The notes under the pieces: model-generated
Databases searched by the model: none
What the model was told of the DNA's origin: nothing
Seen by the model: the letters and a program-made list of their open reading frames with translations, nothing else
Program-made: the position numbers and the translations under genes
Shown: one piece after another, positions 1 through 8,263 of the stretch
How the letters are laid out: the number at the start of each line of letters is the position of its first letter
Numbering within the stretch: the stretch's first letter is position 1
Assembly (NCBI GenBank): GCA_020072965.1
Contig: JAIQFY010000010.1
Location: 1 to 35,998 of the forward strand
Origin: Terriglobia bacterium
GTDB taxonomy: Bacteria > Acidobacteriota > Terriglobia > JAIQFV01
Length of the DNA: 35,998 nucleotides
Direction: 5' to 3'

Positions 1-2270
1 GAACCATCGGATTGGAGAACATAAACGCCCCCAGGTTGAATCGCATATGCAAAGGAAGAATCCGGGTTCCCTCCAACGGGTGCGATAGTGAGCGGTGATC
101 CATCGTTCTTAAAGATTCGAAGAGTGCCTGTCTCCCGAGTCGTAGAGGTGTTCAACAAGATCAGCGTGGTTTTATATCCGCCGCCATCGACCACATGGGG
201 AAAGTAAAGAGGATCGGAATTCAGTGGCTTGGTTTCATCCGCAATGGGAGTACTCGTGATAAGGGTTTCCTCTCGCTGGTTTGTGGTGAGACGTAAAGCC
301 ACAACCGAAAGGGGGTGGCTATTGGAGCTTTTGAGTTCGAGTGATCCAAACCGGGTGGTACTGGAGAAATCCGCCGGCAAAATGAAATCGGGTGCGAGGT
401 CGCTGAGCTGATCGATAAATTTGGCTCGATGGGCTCCGGGCGCGAGGGTCCCATTTCCGATGGCCAGGATCCCCCCGTTTGTGTCGCGTAGAGCGTAAGT
501 AACATTCGAAGTGGTGCTGCCCAGATTGACAACTGCAAAGCCCGTATTGACGTCAGTCGTGCCGACCTGAATCGCGTCGGACTTCGCAGCAATGCCACGG
601 CGATAATCGATGAAGATTCGGGCTGCGGGAGTGGGCGGTGAAGCGGGGACTCCGACCTCACTGACCACAGCGCCACTTTGTGTGAGACTGAACACTGCGG
701 TCCCATAGGGCGTACTTCCCGCTTCGACGTTCAACTCAGCATAGCCGGCCTGAGTAAGACCAGTGCTCCCGATGGTCGACATAAAAGAAGCTCCGCCTCC
801 TGACACGGATAAGCGGAGTGAGGAGTTGCCACTGCTCCTTCCGATCCTGAGAGAGTAGTCGTGAATCCCGGTGCAACCGATGATATCCATCGCCGTGACG
901 GAGAAAGAAAACGTTCCCCCCAAAAGAGGCGTCCCTGAGAGGGTGCCGGTCGATGAGAACGAAAGACCGGGTGGCAAGAAACCCTGGGAGAGGGCGAAAC
1001 GATAAGTGCCTACACCGCCACTCGCACCAAGGGATTGGTTGTATGCGGCCCCTGACATCCCGTCCGAAAGGGTGGCCGGCTGTAGAATGATACTTGGACA
1101 AGACAAGGAGCACATATTAATCATGAGGGATGAGAGGCGAAGGCTACCGCCGATCACCACAAGGTCCGTCCTGCCATCTCCGGTGAAATCACCTGCCAAA
1201 ACGAGCGCGGGAGCAGATACTGTGGGGAATCCAACCGCAGCCTGGAAGGATCCATCGCCATGACCCAATAAAATCGATAAGCTATTGGAGTCAGAATCTG
1301 TCACTGCCAGATCCAGCACTCCGTCGCTATTGAAGTCCCCAACGACAACAGTATTCGGCCCCGCTCCTGCAGGATAATTCACAGGGGCCTGGAAGGTTCC
1401 ATCGCCATTGCCCAAGAGGATTGAGACATTATTAGAGCCAGTGTCCACTACAGCCAGATCAAGCCTGCCGTCGCCATTGAAATCTCCCACGGTAATGGAA
1501 TGAGGTCCTGATCCCACCGGGTAGTTCGCAGGGTCCTGAAAGGTTCCATTCCCTTTGCTAAGAAAAATGGACACATTTTCAGACTGAAAATCTGCCGCAG
1601 CAAGATCAGCCTTGCCGTCCCCACTGAAGTCCCCCACTGCGAGTGCATATGGAGTAGCTCCCAGCGGATAGCTTGCAGTTCCCTGAAACGTCCCATCCCC
1701 CCTTCCAAGCAAAACCGTTACTCCCCCAAAGCTCCCCCTTGCAGCCGTTATTGCTAAATCGGCCCCGCCGTCCAAGTTGAAGTCCCCCACTTGAACTGCA
1801 AAGATAGGATGGACGTGGGGAGAATTGTCTGTAAGGAAATCCACTGGAGGCTGAAAAGTTCCGTCGCCATTTCCGAGCAGCACCGCCACGCCGAAGGGCA
1901 TACTATGGCCTATCGCTAAGTCGGCCTTGCCGTCATTATTGAAGTCTCCAACGGCGATCGGCCCCAAGAATCCTTGCATGGCATAACTTGCGCCGGTTTG
2001 GAAGGTGCCGTCCCCGTTCCCCAGCAGGATCATCACTTCCCCTCCTCCTAATCCTGCCAGATCCGCCTTCCCATCTCTGTTGAAATCGCCTACCGCGAGA
2101 GGGCCGAAGTTAGCGCTCAGTGTGGTCACCGCAAAACTCGGGGTGGGGCAACCGGCGCTTGCTTCCAAAGCAGAAATGAAACTGAGGCAACATACGACGA
2201 CAAAAAGAACCCATCTCCAAAGCGATAAGAGAAGATTGGCGCCCACGCCGGCTTTCTTGATTATGATCAT
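1..2270 (-). CDS. Secreted FG-GAP/VCBS repeat protein, C-terminus beyond window
   Basis: The frame is open from ATG 2270 to the window edge (at least 756 codons), so the gene is partial. An AGGAGG sits 10 nt before the start. Residues 1-45 are a basic, hydrophobic signal peptide. Six full FG-GAP-type repeats follow, each with a VGDFNxDGxxDLA calcium-loop motif and ending near GDGTFQ, plus one degenerate seventh; such repeats usually build an extracellular beta-propeller. Next comes a putative Ig-like domain (PATLSDG to FSVTA), then a region with ALRLTTNQRE and FPHVVDGGGYKTTLILLN. That last region resembles a module also present in the secreted protein at 10065. The protein is probably exported to the cell surface or medium. 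Its ligand is unknown; adhesion or glycan binding would be a guess. The domain calls are firm, the function is open. Confidence 0.88.
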   Translation of the reverse strand, partial: MIIIKKAGVGANLLLSLWRWVLFVVVCCLSFISALEASAGCPTPSFAVTTLSANFGPLAVGDFNRDGKADLAGLGGGEVMILLGNGDGTFQTGASYAMQGFLGPIAVGDFNNDGKADLAIGHSMPFGVAVLLGNGDGTFQPPVDFLTDNSPHVHPIFAVQVGDFNLDGGADLAITAARGSFGGVTVLLGRGDGTFQGTASYPLGATPYALAVGDFSGDGKADLAAADFQSENVSIFLSKGNGTFQDPANYPVGSGPHSITVGDFNGDGRLDLAVVDTGSNNVSILLGNGDGTFQAPVNYPAGAGPNTVVVGDFNSDGVLDLAVTDSDSNSLSILLGHGDGSFQAAVGFPTVSAPALVLAGDFTGDGRTDLVVIGGSLRLSSLMINMCSLSCPSIILQPATLSDGMSGAAYNQSLGASGGVGTYRFALSQGFLPPGLSFSSTGTLSGTPLLGGTFSFSVTAMDIIGCTGIHDYSLRIGRSSGNSSLRLSVSGGGASFMSTIGSTGLTQAGYAELNVEAGSTPYGTAVFSLTQSGAVVSEVGVPASPPTPAARIFIDYRRGIAAKSDAIQVGTTDVNTGFAVVNLGSTTSNVTYALRDTNGGILAIGNGTLAPGAHRAKFIDQLSDLAPDFILPADFSSTTRFGSLELKSSNSHPLSVVALRLTTNQREETLITSTPIADETKPLNSDPLYFPHVVDGGGYKTTLILLNTSTTRETGTLRIFKNDGSPLTIAPVGGNPDSSFAYAIQPGGVYVLQSDG

Positions 2271-2286
2271 TTAGAACACACCTCCT

Positions 2287-3052
2287 GAAAGAAAGTCCTC
2301 CGCTCCTGGGAAATCCATTTCAATAGTGAAATCTCGGATGTAAACAAGCATTCTTGTGAAGATGGGAAGCCTGGGGCTGGGGAATTATCTTGCACCCGAA
2401 AAATCAGGCATAACCTAAAGGTTCATTTCTCATATTGCCTCTCCCAATGAAGATAGCAAGACGAGTTCAGGCTGATGTCAACATGAGGTCTGGTCTGAGC
2501 GGGGGATCTCTGGCAAAAATCAGATGGGATGTCCCTGAGCTGCCGCTCTGGACGGACCATCTCCGGCGCTGAAGCCTCAACATCGCCGGCTTTAAGACTC
2601 AATTGTAAGAGAGTGCTGAATCAAAGTCAAAGCCTTCGTCCATCCAAGGGTAATGCTGACGTTAAGTGCCGGCAAGCAACAAGAGAGTGCCCCGCAATAC
2701 TGTCTTCCAAATTGATTCAGAATTGTGGGAAGAACGATCGACATCTGAAGGCGTGGAAGGAACGAACAGCTGCAGCTTTGTTGGAATCGGCCCTTCTGAA
2801 AGAAAAGAACAAGGGCGGTCCGTGAATATTAGTGTCAGTCACGGACGGTACGAATTTAAGACCGCTGCTGGAACAAGGGACTACATCCCCTCGCGGCGGG
2901 ATTTGGATAATTCAGAATGTCATGCCCTTAACTTCGTGCAAGTCGGGACAATCGCCCGTCTCGGATCAGAACACCTGTCTACTGCGCGAATATGATTAGA
3001 GCGTCAGCCTGCGGGAAATAGAGGGAGATGCTCTGGAAGCCGGGTGGATGTC
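2287..3052. other. Gene-free stretch between secreted protein and hairpins
   Basis: About 770 nt in which I see no convincing gene. The short open frames have no Shine-Dalgarno sequence, no domain and biased, low-complexity translations. The part next to 2287 should hold the promoter of the leftward FG-GAP gene, but I cannot name clear -35 and -10 boxes. Confidence 0.5.
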
Positions 3053-3093
3053 GGGTGGCGCACACATGCGGTCTTGGCATGTGTGCGCCACCC
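3053..3093. repeat. Perfect 17-bp inverted repeat, 7-nt loop
   Basis: The left arm GGGTGGCGCACACATGC (3053-3069) is exactly complementary to 3077-3093, with a 7-nt loop. The core of the stem recurs at 11271-11301, and one arm recurs at 26134-26148, so this is a dispersed REP-like palindrome and not a unique terminator. There is no T-tract on either side. Confidence 0.85.
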
Positions 3094-3129
3094 AGCGCAG
3101 CACGGGCTTTTTCAGACCGGCCGAATGCA

Positions 3130-3160
3130 CCGGGATGAATCAAAGAGCGATTCATCCCGG
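3130..3160. repeat. Perfect 12-bp inverted repeat, 7-nt loop
   Basis: CCGGGATGAATC (3130-3141) pairs with 3149-3160 around a 7-nt loop. It lies 37 nt after the preceding palindrome and has the same loop length but an unrelated stem. It sits about 190 nt before the sigma-LRR gene and has no T-tract. Confidence 0.8.
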
Positions 3161-3349
3161 CTACCAATCTAATCCGCCGCCTCCAAGTGTCATTTTCATG
3201 CCCTCGACACCCCCGGTCCTCGGGCGACGGACGACTCCCTCCGGTTATTTAAAGGCATGAAAACTGGTATATTCCTTAGCGAGTCATCACACCCTCGTCT
3301 TGCATTCCGGGTCTTTATTCATGGAGGGCTCTTGCCGGGCAAAGAACGA

Positions 3350-5455
3350 ATGATGTCGTTAGTGCGGGCGGCACAAGCGGGTGATGACCTCGCTTTCGCG
3401 GAGCTGGTTCGCTCGTACCAGAACATGGCGGTGGCTTATGCCAATTCTATCCTGGGGGATTACCACCTCGCCGAGGATGCGTCGCAGGAGGCCTTCGTAG
3501 ATGCCTATCGAGAATTGTCGTCATTGCGCGAGCCAGCCGCATTCGCGGCTTGGTTTCGCACTATCCTCTTTAAACACTGCGACCGTTTGACGCGCCGCAA
3601 GCGACATCCGATCACCGGCCTAAATGCTGCTTTTGAAGTGGCGTCTCCACATCCCTCGCCACACGAAACCCTGGAGTCGCAAGATGCACAAACCCTTGTC
3701 CGGGACGCCGTCTCGACTCTCTCCGATTCCGAGCGCGCTGTCGTATTGCTCTATTACATGAGCGAACATTCGCACGCGACGATCGCCGAATTTCTGGGAG
3801 TGACCTCCAACACTGTCAAGACCCGGTTATACTCGGCGCGCCAGCGATTAAGAAAACACATGAGATACCTCGAAGAAGACTTCGAAGCAGCCCGGCCGTC
3901 GAGCAACCCGCGTTTTGCAGGGCGCGTCTTGAGCGCCACCTTGCCGCTGCAGCTCTATTTCATCGACGACGACGGCAGCAAACAGGCAGCCGGGAGCACC
4001 GTGGCTTCCCGAACTGCGGATGTGCCCGCTTCCGAAACCTGGTTGATTGAGCCTCGTCGGACGCTGAATGGTAAAGACTGGGACACGATCATTGGCTTAG
4101 TGAAGGATATGCACATTCCGGGCCTGGGCGCTACGGAGCAGATGACTGATGCCCTACTTGAACGCATCTCGAAGCTCGACCACCTGACCTATCTCGACCT
4201 GCACGATTCCGGAGAACTGACCGATACTGGTCTGCGGCACCTGGCGCGCCTGCCGCAGTTACAGCATCTCAATTTGAGTTGTCACCAGATCACGGATCAC
4301 GGTCTCGAGGTCTTGCGTCACCTGCCACAGCTTAAGTCATTTGAGATTTATCACCAGGGACAAGTGTCAGACGCAGGCTTGGCCAATCTGGCGCACTGCG
4401 ATCATCTGGAGCGCGTGAATCTTATGGGGACCGAGACCGGTGACGGCGTCATCCAAGCCCTGACTGGAAAGGCGCAACTCAGGGAGTTCTTTGCGGGGAC
4501 CAAGGTTACCGATGCCGGCCTCAAACTGTTCCACCAGTTTCCCGTGTTCAAGACGTGGAGGGGTGGCCGGGCGGCGATGTCTCTAATGTCATTCTTGGCC
4601 CACCCTAATTATCTCTGGCTGAACCTCAAAGCGCCGCTGACGAACAAGGGACTTCAAAATCTGGCGGGCCTCGAAGGACTTTACGCGCTGAACCTTTTTG
4701 GAACGACGGGACATGCACCCTTCGAAGCCAGCAACACTGCGATTACTCCTGCCGGCTTGAGTCATCTGGCGGGTCTTCCTAATCTGGGCTGGCTCGCCTG
4801 TTGCGCCCAGCTTTGTACCGATGATGCGATGAGACACATCAGGGGAATGCCCCGCCTTCGATTCCTGATGTGCCAGGATGCGGTAGCGGGCGACGACGGC
4901 TTTTTGGAATTGGGGCGCTCGCCCTCCATTGAATACATTTGGGGACGCCGCTGCTACAACCTGACGGGGCGAGGTTTTGCCGCCCTGCGGGCGATGCCGT
5001 CGCTGCGCGGACTCGCGGTGAGCTGCAGGAACGTCGATGACGAGGGATTGTCGGCATTGCCCCGCTTTCCCGCGCTGCGGGAATTCATGCCGATGGACGT
5101 CGCCGACGATGGATTTCGTCATGTGGGCCGATGCCAGCAACTCGAAGCATTGCACTGCATGTATTGTCCCGGAATGACCGACACGGCGACCGGGTATCTC
5201 GCCGGCTTGTCCAACCTGAAATCGTATCAAGTCTGGGGCGCTCAGATTACGGATCGCAGTCTGGAGATTCTGGGAAGGATGTCATCACTCGAACATCTGC
5301 GTTTTTATAGGTGCGATGGCATCACCAATGGAGGCCTGGTTTCCCTGGCTGACCTCCCGCGACTGCGTGAAGTCGATCTCGAGGGATTAAGAAGCATTAC
5401 ACCGGAAGGGGCTGCAGTGTTTCCCGCCCAAATCCACGTGAACTATTCGGCGTGA
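3350..5455 (+). CDS. ECF-type sigma factor fused to a C-terminal leucine-rich-repeat domain
   Basis: Residue numbers count from the upstream in-frame ATG at 3257. Sigma region 2 spans about 45-115, with a DASQEAFVDAYREL core and AAWFRTILFKHC. Region 4 spans about 145-202, with LSDSERAVVLLYY and the helix-turn-helix TIAEFLGVTSNTVKTRLYSA. After a linker (about 205-270), some 460 residues form LRR units of the LTDTGLRHLARLPQLQHLNLS type, as in amphipathic RNI-like LRRs. No transmembrane segment is visible, so the protein is probably cytoplasmic. I infer that the LRR part binds a partner or ligand that controls promoter recognition. I chose ATG 3350 (codon 32) because ECF proteins normally start just before the LVRAAQAGD segment. 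ATG 3257 has AAAGG only 1 nt away and cannot be excluded. The length of 701 aa compares with about 180-200 for a plain ECF factor. Confidence 0.85.
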   Translation: MMSLVRAAQAGDDLAFAELVRSYQNMAVAYANSILGDYHLAEDASQEAFVDAYRELSSLREPAAFAAWFRTILFKHCDRLTRRKRHPITGLNAAFEVASPHPSPHETLESQDAQTLVRDAVSTLSDSERAVVLLYYMSEHSHATIAEFLGVTSNTVKTRLYSARQRLRKHMRYLEEDFEAARPSSNPRFAGRVLSATLPLQLYFIDDDGSKQAAGSTVASRTADVPASETWLIEPRRTLNGKDWDTIIGLVKDMHIPGLGATEQMTDALLERISKLDHLTYLDLHDSGELTDTGLRHLARLPQLQHLNLSCHQITDHGLEVLRHLPQLKSFEIYHQGQVSDAGLANLAHCDHLERVNLMGTETGDGVIQALTGKAQLREFFAGTKVTDAGLKLFHQFPVFKTWRGGRAAMSLMSFLAHPNYLWLNLKAPLTNKGLQNLAGLEGLYALNLFGTTGHAPFEASNTAITPAGLSHLAGLPNLGWLACCAQLCTDDAMRHIRGMPRLRFLMCQDAVAGDDGFLELGRSPSIEYIWGRRCYNLTGRGFAALRAMPSLRGLAVSCRNVDDEGLSALPRFPALREFMPMDVADDGFRHVGRCQQLEALHCMYCPGMTDTATGYLAGLSNLKSYQVWGAQITDRSLEILGRMSSLEHLRFYRCDGITNGGLVSLADLPRLREVDLEGLRSITPEGAAVFPAQIHVNYSA

Positions 5456-5719
5456 ATTCCTCTACAATCCTCGGCGGGCCAACTCCATCGGATAGAATTG
5501 TGGAAGGGGGCTTCGTGTTCCGATGCAGGCCCCAAGAACCGGCCAGCGTCGGGCTTTGTGACGGAGCGCCTTCATCCCGGGAACTGCGAGAAGCAAGAGG
5601 GCTACACAACACCGGTCGATTCAATTACAATTGGGAAACGATATCTCCTAGTGATTGCGGATGTCCATTCGGACATACGGTCTTCAAGGGAAAGACCAAT
5701 TCGGAGGGAGACTAGTGAC

Positions 5720-6247
5720 GTGATCGAGAGGCCTGCTGATAAGGAATATGCCCCATTCTTCGCCGGCTACGTCGCTCTGGTCACCGAGCCGGATGTGATG
5801 GGAATCCTCGGAAATCAGCCCGCGGAGTTGACAGAATTGGCCGGACGGGTTTCGGCGGAGCGGGAGAGATTCCGCTATGCCGACGGCAAATGGAGTATCC
5901 GCGAGGTGTTCGGTCACCTGGTGGATGCCGACCGGGTATTTGGCCATCGAGCCTTTTGCATCGGCCGGGGAGAGCAAGCTGCCCTTCCCGGATTCGAGGA
6001 AAATCAATACGTGGCACTGTCGCATTATGATGAACGGACGCTCGCGGAATTGGCCACTGAGTTTACGGCGGTGCGCAAGGCGAACCTCATTTTTCTCGAC
6101 GCGCTGGATGACGAAGCGTCGGCGCGCACCGGCGTCGCCAACAATAATCCGGTGTCTGTGCGGGCCCTGGCGTTCATCATGGCGGGGCACCTTCGGCATC
6201 ACTTCAGCATGCTGCGATCCCGCTACGGCGTCTCAGCCGGGATATGA
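5720..6247 (+). CDS. DinB-like (DinB_2) four-helix metal-binding protein
   Basis: This 175-aa protein has the pattern of the DinB/YfiT superfamily. It contains KWSIREVFGHLVDADRVFGHR in the first helical pair and a C-terminal GHLRHHFSML, giving the histidines that normally bind one metal ion. Members act as thiol-dependent transferases or are uncharacterised; the substrate cannot be read from sequence. The start is GTG 5720 with a GGAGGGAG 9 nt upstream. The open frame extends further back to about 5498, but that part has no domain and poor composition. The gene lies 264 nt after the sigma-LRR gene on the same strand, so co-transcription is possible but not shown. Confidence 0.8.
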   Translation: MIERPADKEYAPFFAGYVALVTEPDVMGILGNQPAELTELAGRVSAERERFRYADGKWSIREVFGHLVDADRVFGHRAFCIGRGEQAALPGFEENQYVALSHYDERTLAELATEFTAVRKANLIFLDALDDEASARTGVANNNPVSVRALAFIMAGHLRHHFSMLRSRYGVSAGI

Positions 6248-6333
6248 CTGATCCGTATGAGTCCATACAGATGTTGGAAATGACGGGAGCCCCGCCGGCG
6301 CCCATCCCGAGAATTGGGGCTGACACTCCAAAG

Positions 6334-6498
6334 TCAGCTTTTCTTAGAGGTGACGACGTAGCACTCCTCGACTACCTGTTCAACTTGCTTGCTCCCACAC
6401 TTGGGACACTCGGGCTTCTTCTTTTCGTATTCGGACAGCGGGATAACAAGCGAGAATATCTTTTTGCACTTCAGACATTCGAATTCGTATATGGGCAT
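6334..6498 (-). CDS. FmdB-family putative regulatory zinc ribbon, 54 aa
   Basis: A small protein beginning MPIYEFECLKCKK and ending in TSKKS. Two CxxC knuckles (CLKC and CPKC) form one zinc ribbon, and the MPIYEFxC start is the signature of the FmdB family, first seen as a regulator of formamide/amide metabolism genes. A GGAGG lies 6 nt before the ATG. The opposite strand carries a longer open frame (6244-6555) with no domain; the zinc ribbon is clearly the real gene. It is tail-to-tail with the DinB-like gene. The role in this organism is unknown. Confidence 0.88.
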   Translation of the reverse strand: MPIYEFECLKCKKIFSLVIPLSEYEKKKPECPKCGSKQVEQVVEECYVVTSKKS

Positions 6499-6573
6499 GG
6501 GGACCTCCGCAGAATTCTCAGCTTTGTTGAGGTCTATTATACGGCATTTGTCTGATGGATGGAATCTGCCTAA

Positions 6574-6753
6574 TTAGTTTGACGAGGGGGGTTGGGAATA
6601 CAACTCCTCACGGCGAATGGTATCCAATGCAAAATCCCGGGGGCACAGTGTAGGGATTCCTGAGTGGGCGACACCACGGAGGCACCCGGTGTGAGCCGCA
6701 GTCCGGCAGGATTTGACGCATTGTGGGCAAATCGAACTAAATGCCTCTGACAT
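6574..6753 (-). CDS. Small Cys-rich hypothetical protein, 59 aa
   Basis: The translation starts MSEAFSSICPQCVKSC and contains further Cys and His residues (HTGCLRG, LCPRDF), a plausible zinc-binding pattern. It lies 20 nt downstream of the receiver-like gene on the same strand and just upstream of the FmdB gene, which suggests a three-gene leftward cluster. No strong ribosome binding site is visible before ATG 6753. I do not recognise the family. The Cys spacing is the only reason to prefer it over chance. Confidence 0.42.
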   Translation of the reverse strand: MSEAFSSICPQCVKSCRTAAHTGCLRGVAHSGIPTLCPRDFALDTIRREELYSQPPSSN

Positions 6754-6772
6754 TCTGACACCGGTCAAATTA

Positions 6773-7234
6773 TTACTGCCAGTCTGGAAAATGCAATGAA
6801 GCTTGTCTAGCTTTTCGAAGGGAATTGATCGACCCCCCCTTCTCCAGCTCATCGACGGCTGCTCCTAATGTGTCTTCGATCTCATTTCTCGGCACCGCAA
6901 TAACCAATTCTTCGCGTGTCCGGCCCAACTCTCCGTTTTCGGTTTGAAATCCCGCTTTCGGAATAAAAATGCAGCAAGGTAAGAGGTCGGGAAGGTACGG
7001 AAGCCCTTCGGGCATGAAACTCAGGTACCTTGCGAGATCTTCCGGTTCATTCAGGCTCAAAATCATCAGATCAAAATCGGCTCCAGAGAGATTTGCATGG
7101 AGGCCGTCGTCTCTCAGGCTGATGTGCCGAACCGTGCAGCGATACTTGAAAAACAAGTCAACCCAGAAAAGCGAAGGGTGGGGGTCACAATTAACCAGAA
7201 GGACCTTGATGCGGTTGTCTAAAAGGTGAGTCAT
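6773..7234 (-). CDS. Degenerate receiver-like hypothetical protein, 153 aa
   Basis: The N-terminal half resembles a response-regulator receiver fold. IKVLLVNCDPHP gives strand 1 with an acidic residue, and GADFDLMILSL gives the strand-3 aspartate. CCIFIPKAGF could be the strand carrying the conserved lysine. The intervening helices are poorly conserved and no output domain follows. The ATG is preceded by GGTGGA at short spacing. It could be a stand-alone or pseudo-receiver, or an unrelated alpha/beta protein. It has no neighbouring histidine kinase. Confidence 0.55.
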   Translation of the reverse strand: MTHLLDNRIKVLLVNCDPHPSLFWVDLFFKYRCTVRHISLRDDGLHANLSGADFDLMILSLNEPEDLARYLSFMPEGLPYLPDLLPCCIFIPKAGFQTENGELGRTREELVIAVPRNEIEDTLGAAVDELEKGGSINSLRKARQASLHFPDWQ

Positions 7235-7863
7235 GATCCACCGTCTAATCCAGGGTCCGGGGTTCTCTAGTTGATCAAAATACTACTTGACGGGGTATAC
7301 AAACAGCCTCGAGTCCTCTGAATCTGAGGCCATCAATGAACCGCAGAGAGAGGGGGCACCTATACAACGATTGCAGCACACTGGAGACCAATCAGCTCAC
7401 AGGCGTCGAGACCAAATAACAGATGCACTGTCGCGTCGGCGGGGCGCAACAGATCAGGCCTCCTCATAACTCCTATCATCGTTCGGAAAATTAAATGGTG
7501 CCTTAACTACGAACCAGTTGTCCTTTCGGCCAACATTCGAGTTTGCCATGTTGCGAACCCTCTTGCCCTTCTCCAACGAGGGAGAGTTCGCATCCTAGCA
7601 ATTACAAAAGGCCTTGAAGAAACACTCTTGTTCTTCCGATTAACAAAAAGACTTAACATTCCTCCCGGTGGGGGTCGCTACCCTAGGAAGAGTATACGAA
7701 TCCCGTCTTAAAGATTCAAGTGGTTTGATCCAAACGAAATATTTCACAATACGGACGCACCAAACTGTTACCATTGAGATAAGCAAAAGACGAGGACACA
7801 CGACTCCCGGAGATGCTCCAACAAATCGAAGCACGCAGTCCTTAAATCCCACCGCCAACATTC
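7235..7863. other. Gene-free, AT-richer stretch
   Basis: About 630 nt with no convincing coding frame on either strand, no tRNA and no recognisable terminator. Base composition is visibly less GC-rich than in the flanking genes. Confidence 0.45.
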
Positions 7864-7877
7864 AGAGGGCCGAGCGA

Positions 7878-8059
7878 AGGGCGGCCCTGCCGCCCTTTAT
7901 TGCGGAATGGCTCCGCTTTTCCGGGTAGGCCCTCTTCCTCCCTCCAACTCCTACCGCTCCGTCGAGGCTAAGCCTCGTCGGAAAAGCAAGAGTAAGCAAT
8001 GTGGTTCGACTATTCACGGAAAGCCACAGGCTTCCCAAAATAATGGGCGGCAGGGCCGC
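7878..8059. repeat. Palindrome-rich non-coding element bounded by an inverted repeat
   Basis: GCGGCCCTGCCGCCC at 7881-7895 recurs in inverted form at 8045-8059; extended to 7901/8039 the match is 20 of 21. Inside lie further small stem-loops: AGGGCGG/CCGCCCT at 7878-7896, GCGGA/TCCGC at 7902-7916, CGAGGCT/AGCCTCG at 7963-7977, and an imperfect one at 8018-8035. The translated frames are low-complexity and do not look like proteins. The element is probably a dispersed structured repeat; whether it is mobile cannot be told from one copy. Confidence 0.6.
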
Positions 8060-8263
8060 TTCCACCTCACAGATGTGCTGACGCGTGTTCCGATTCACCT
8101 GTCAAATTGTTTTCTCCAGGACCAGAATTCCGGGGTTCGAAGAACGTGAGGTTCAAAGCTCGGTTTCGAGATTCCCTTTAAACCGGAAGCGGTGGTAGGA
8201 TTAACGTGATTTCACAGGGCCCCCTCAAGTTGAGGACAATTTCCTGGTTCGGAGGTTGGATTG

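Noticed and set aside
2529-2995. Two overlapping plus-strand frames
   Set aside because: Overlapping frames with low-quality composition and no ribosome binding site; most likely non-coding.
4589-5230. 213-codon minus-strand frame inside the sigma-LRR gene
   Set aside because: Shadow of the LRR coding strand; Arg/Gln-rich without domains.
6244-6555. 103-codon plus-strand frame
   Set aside because: It has no domain or ribosome binding site and is the opposite strand of a clear FmdB zinc-ribbon gene.
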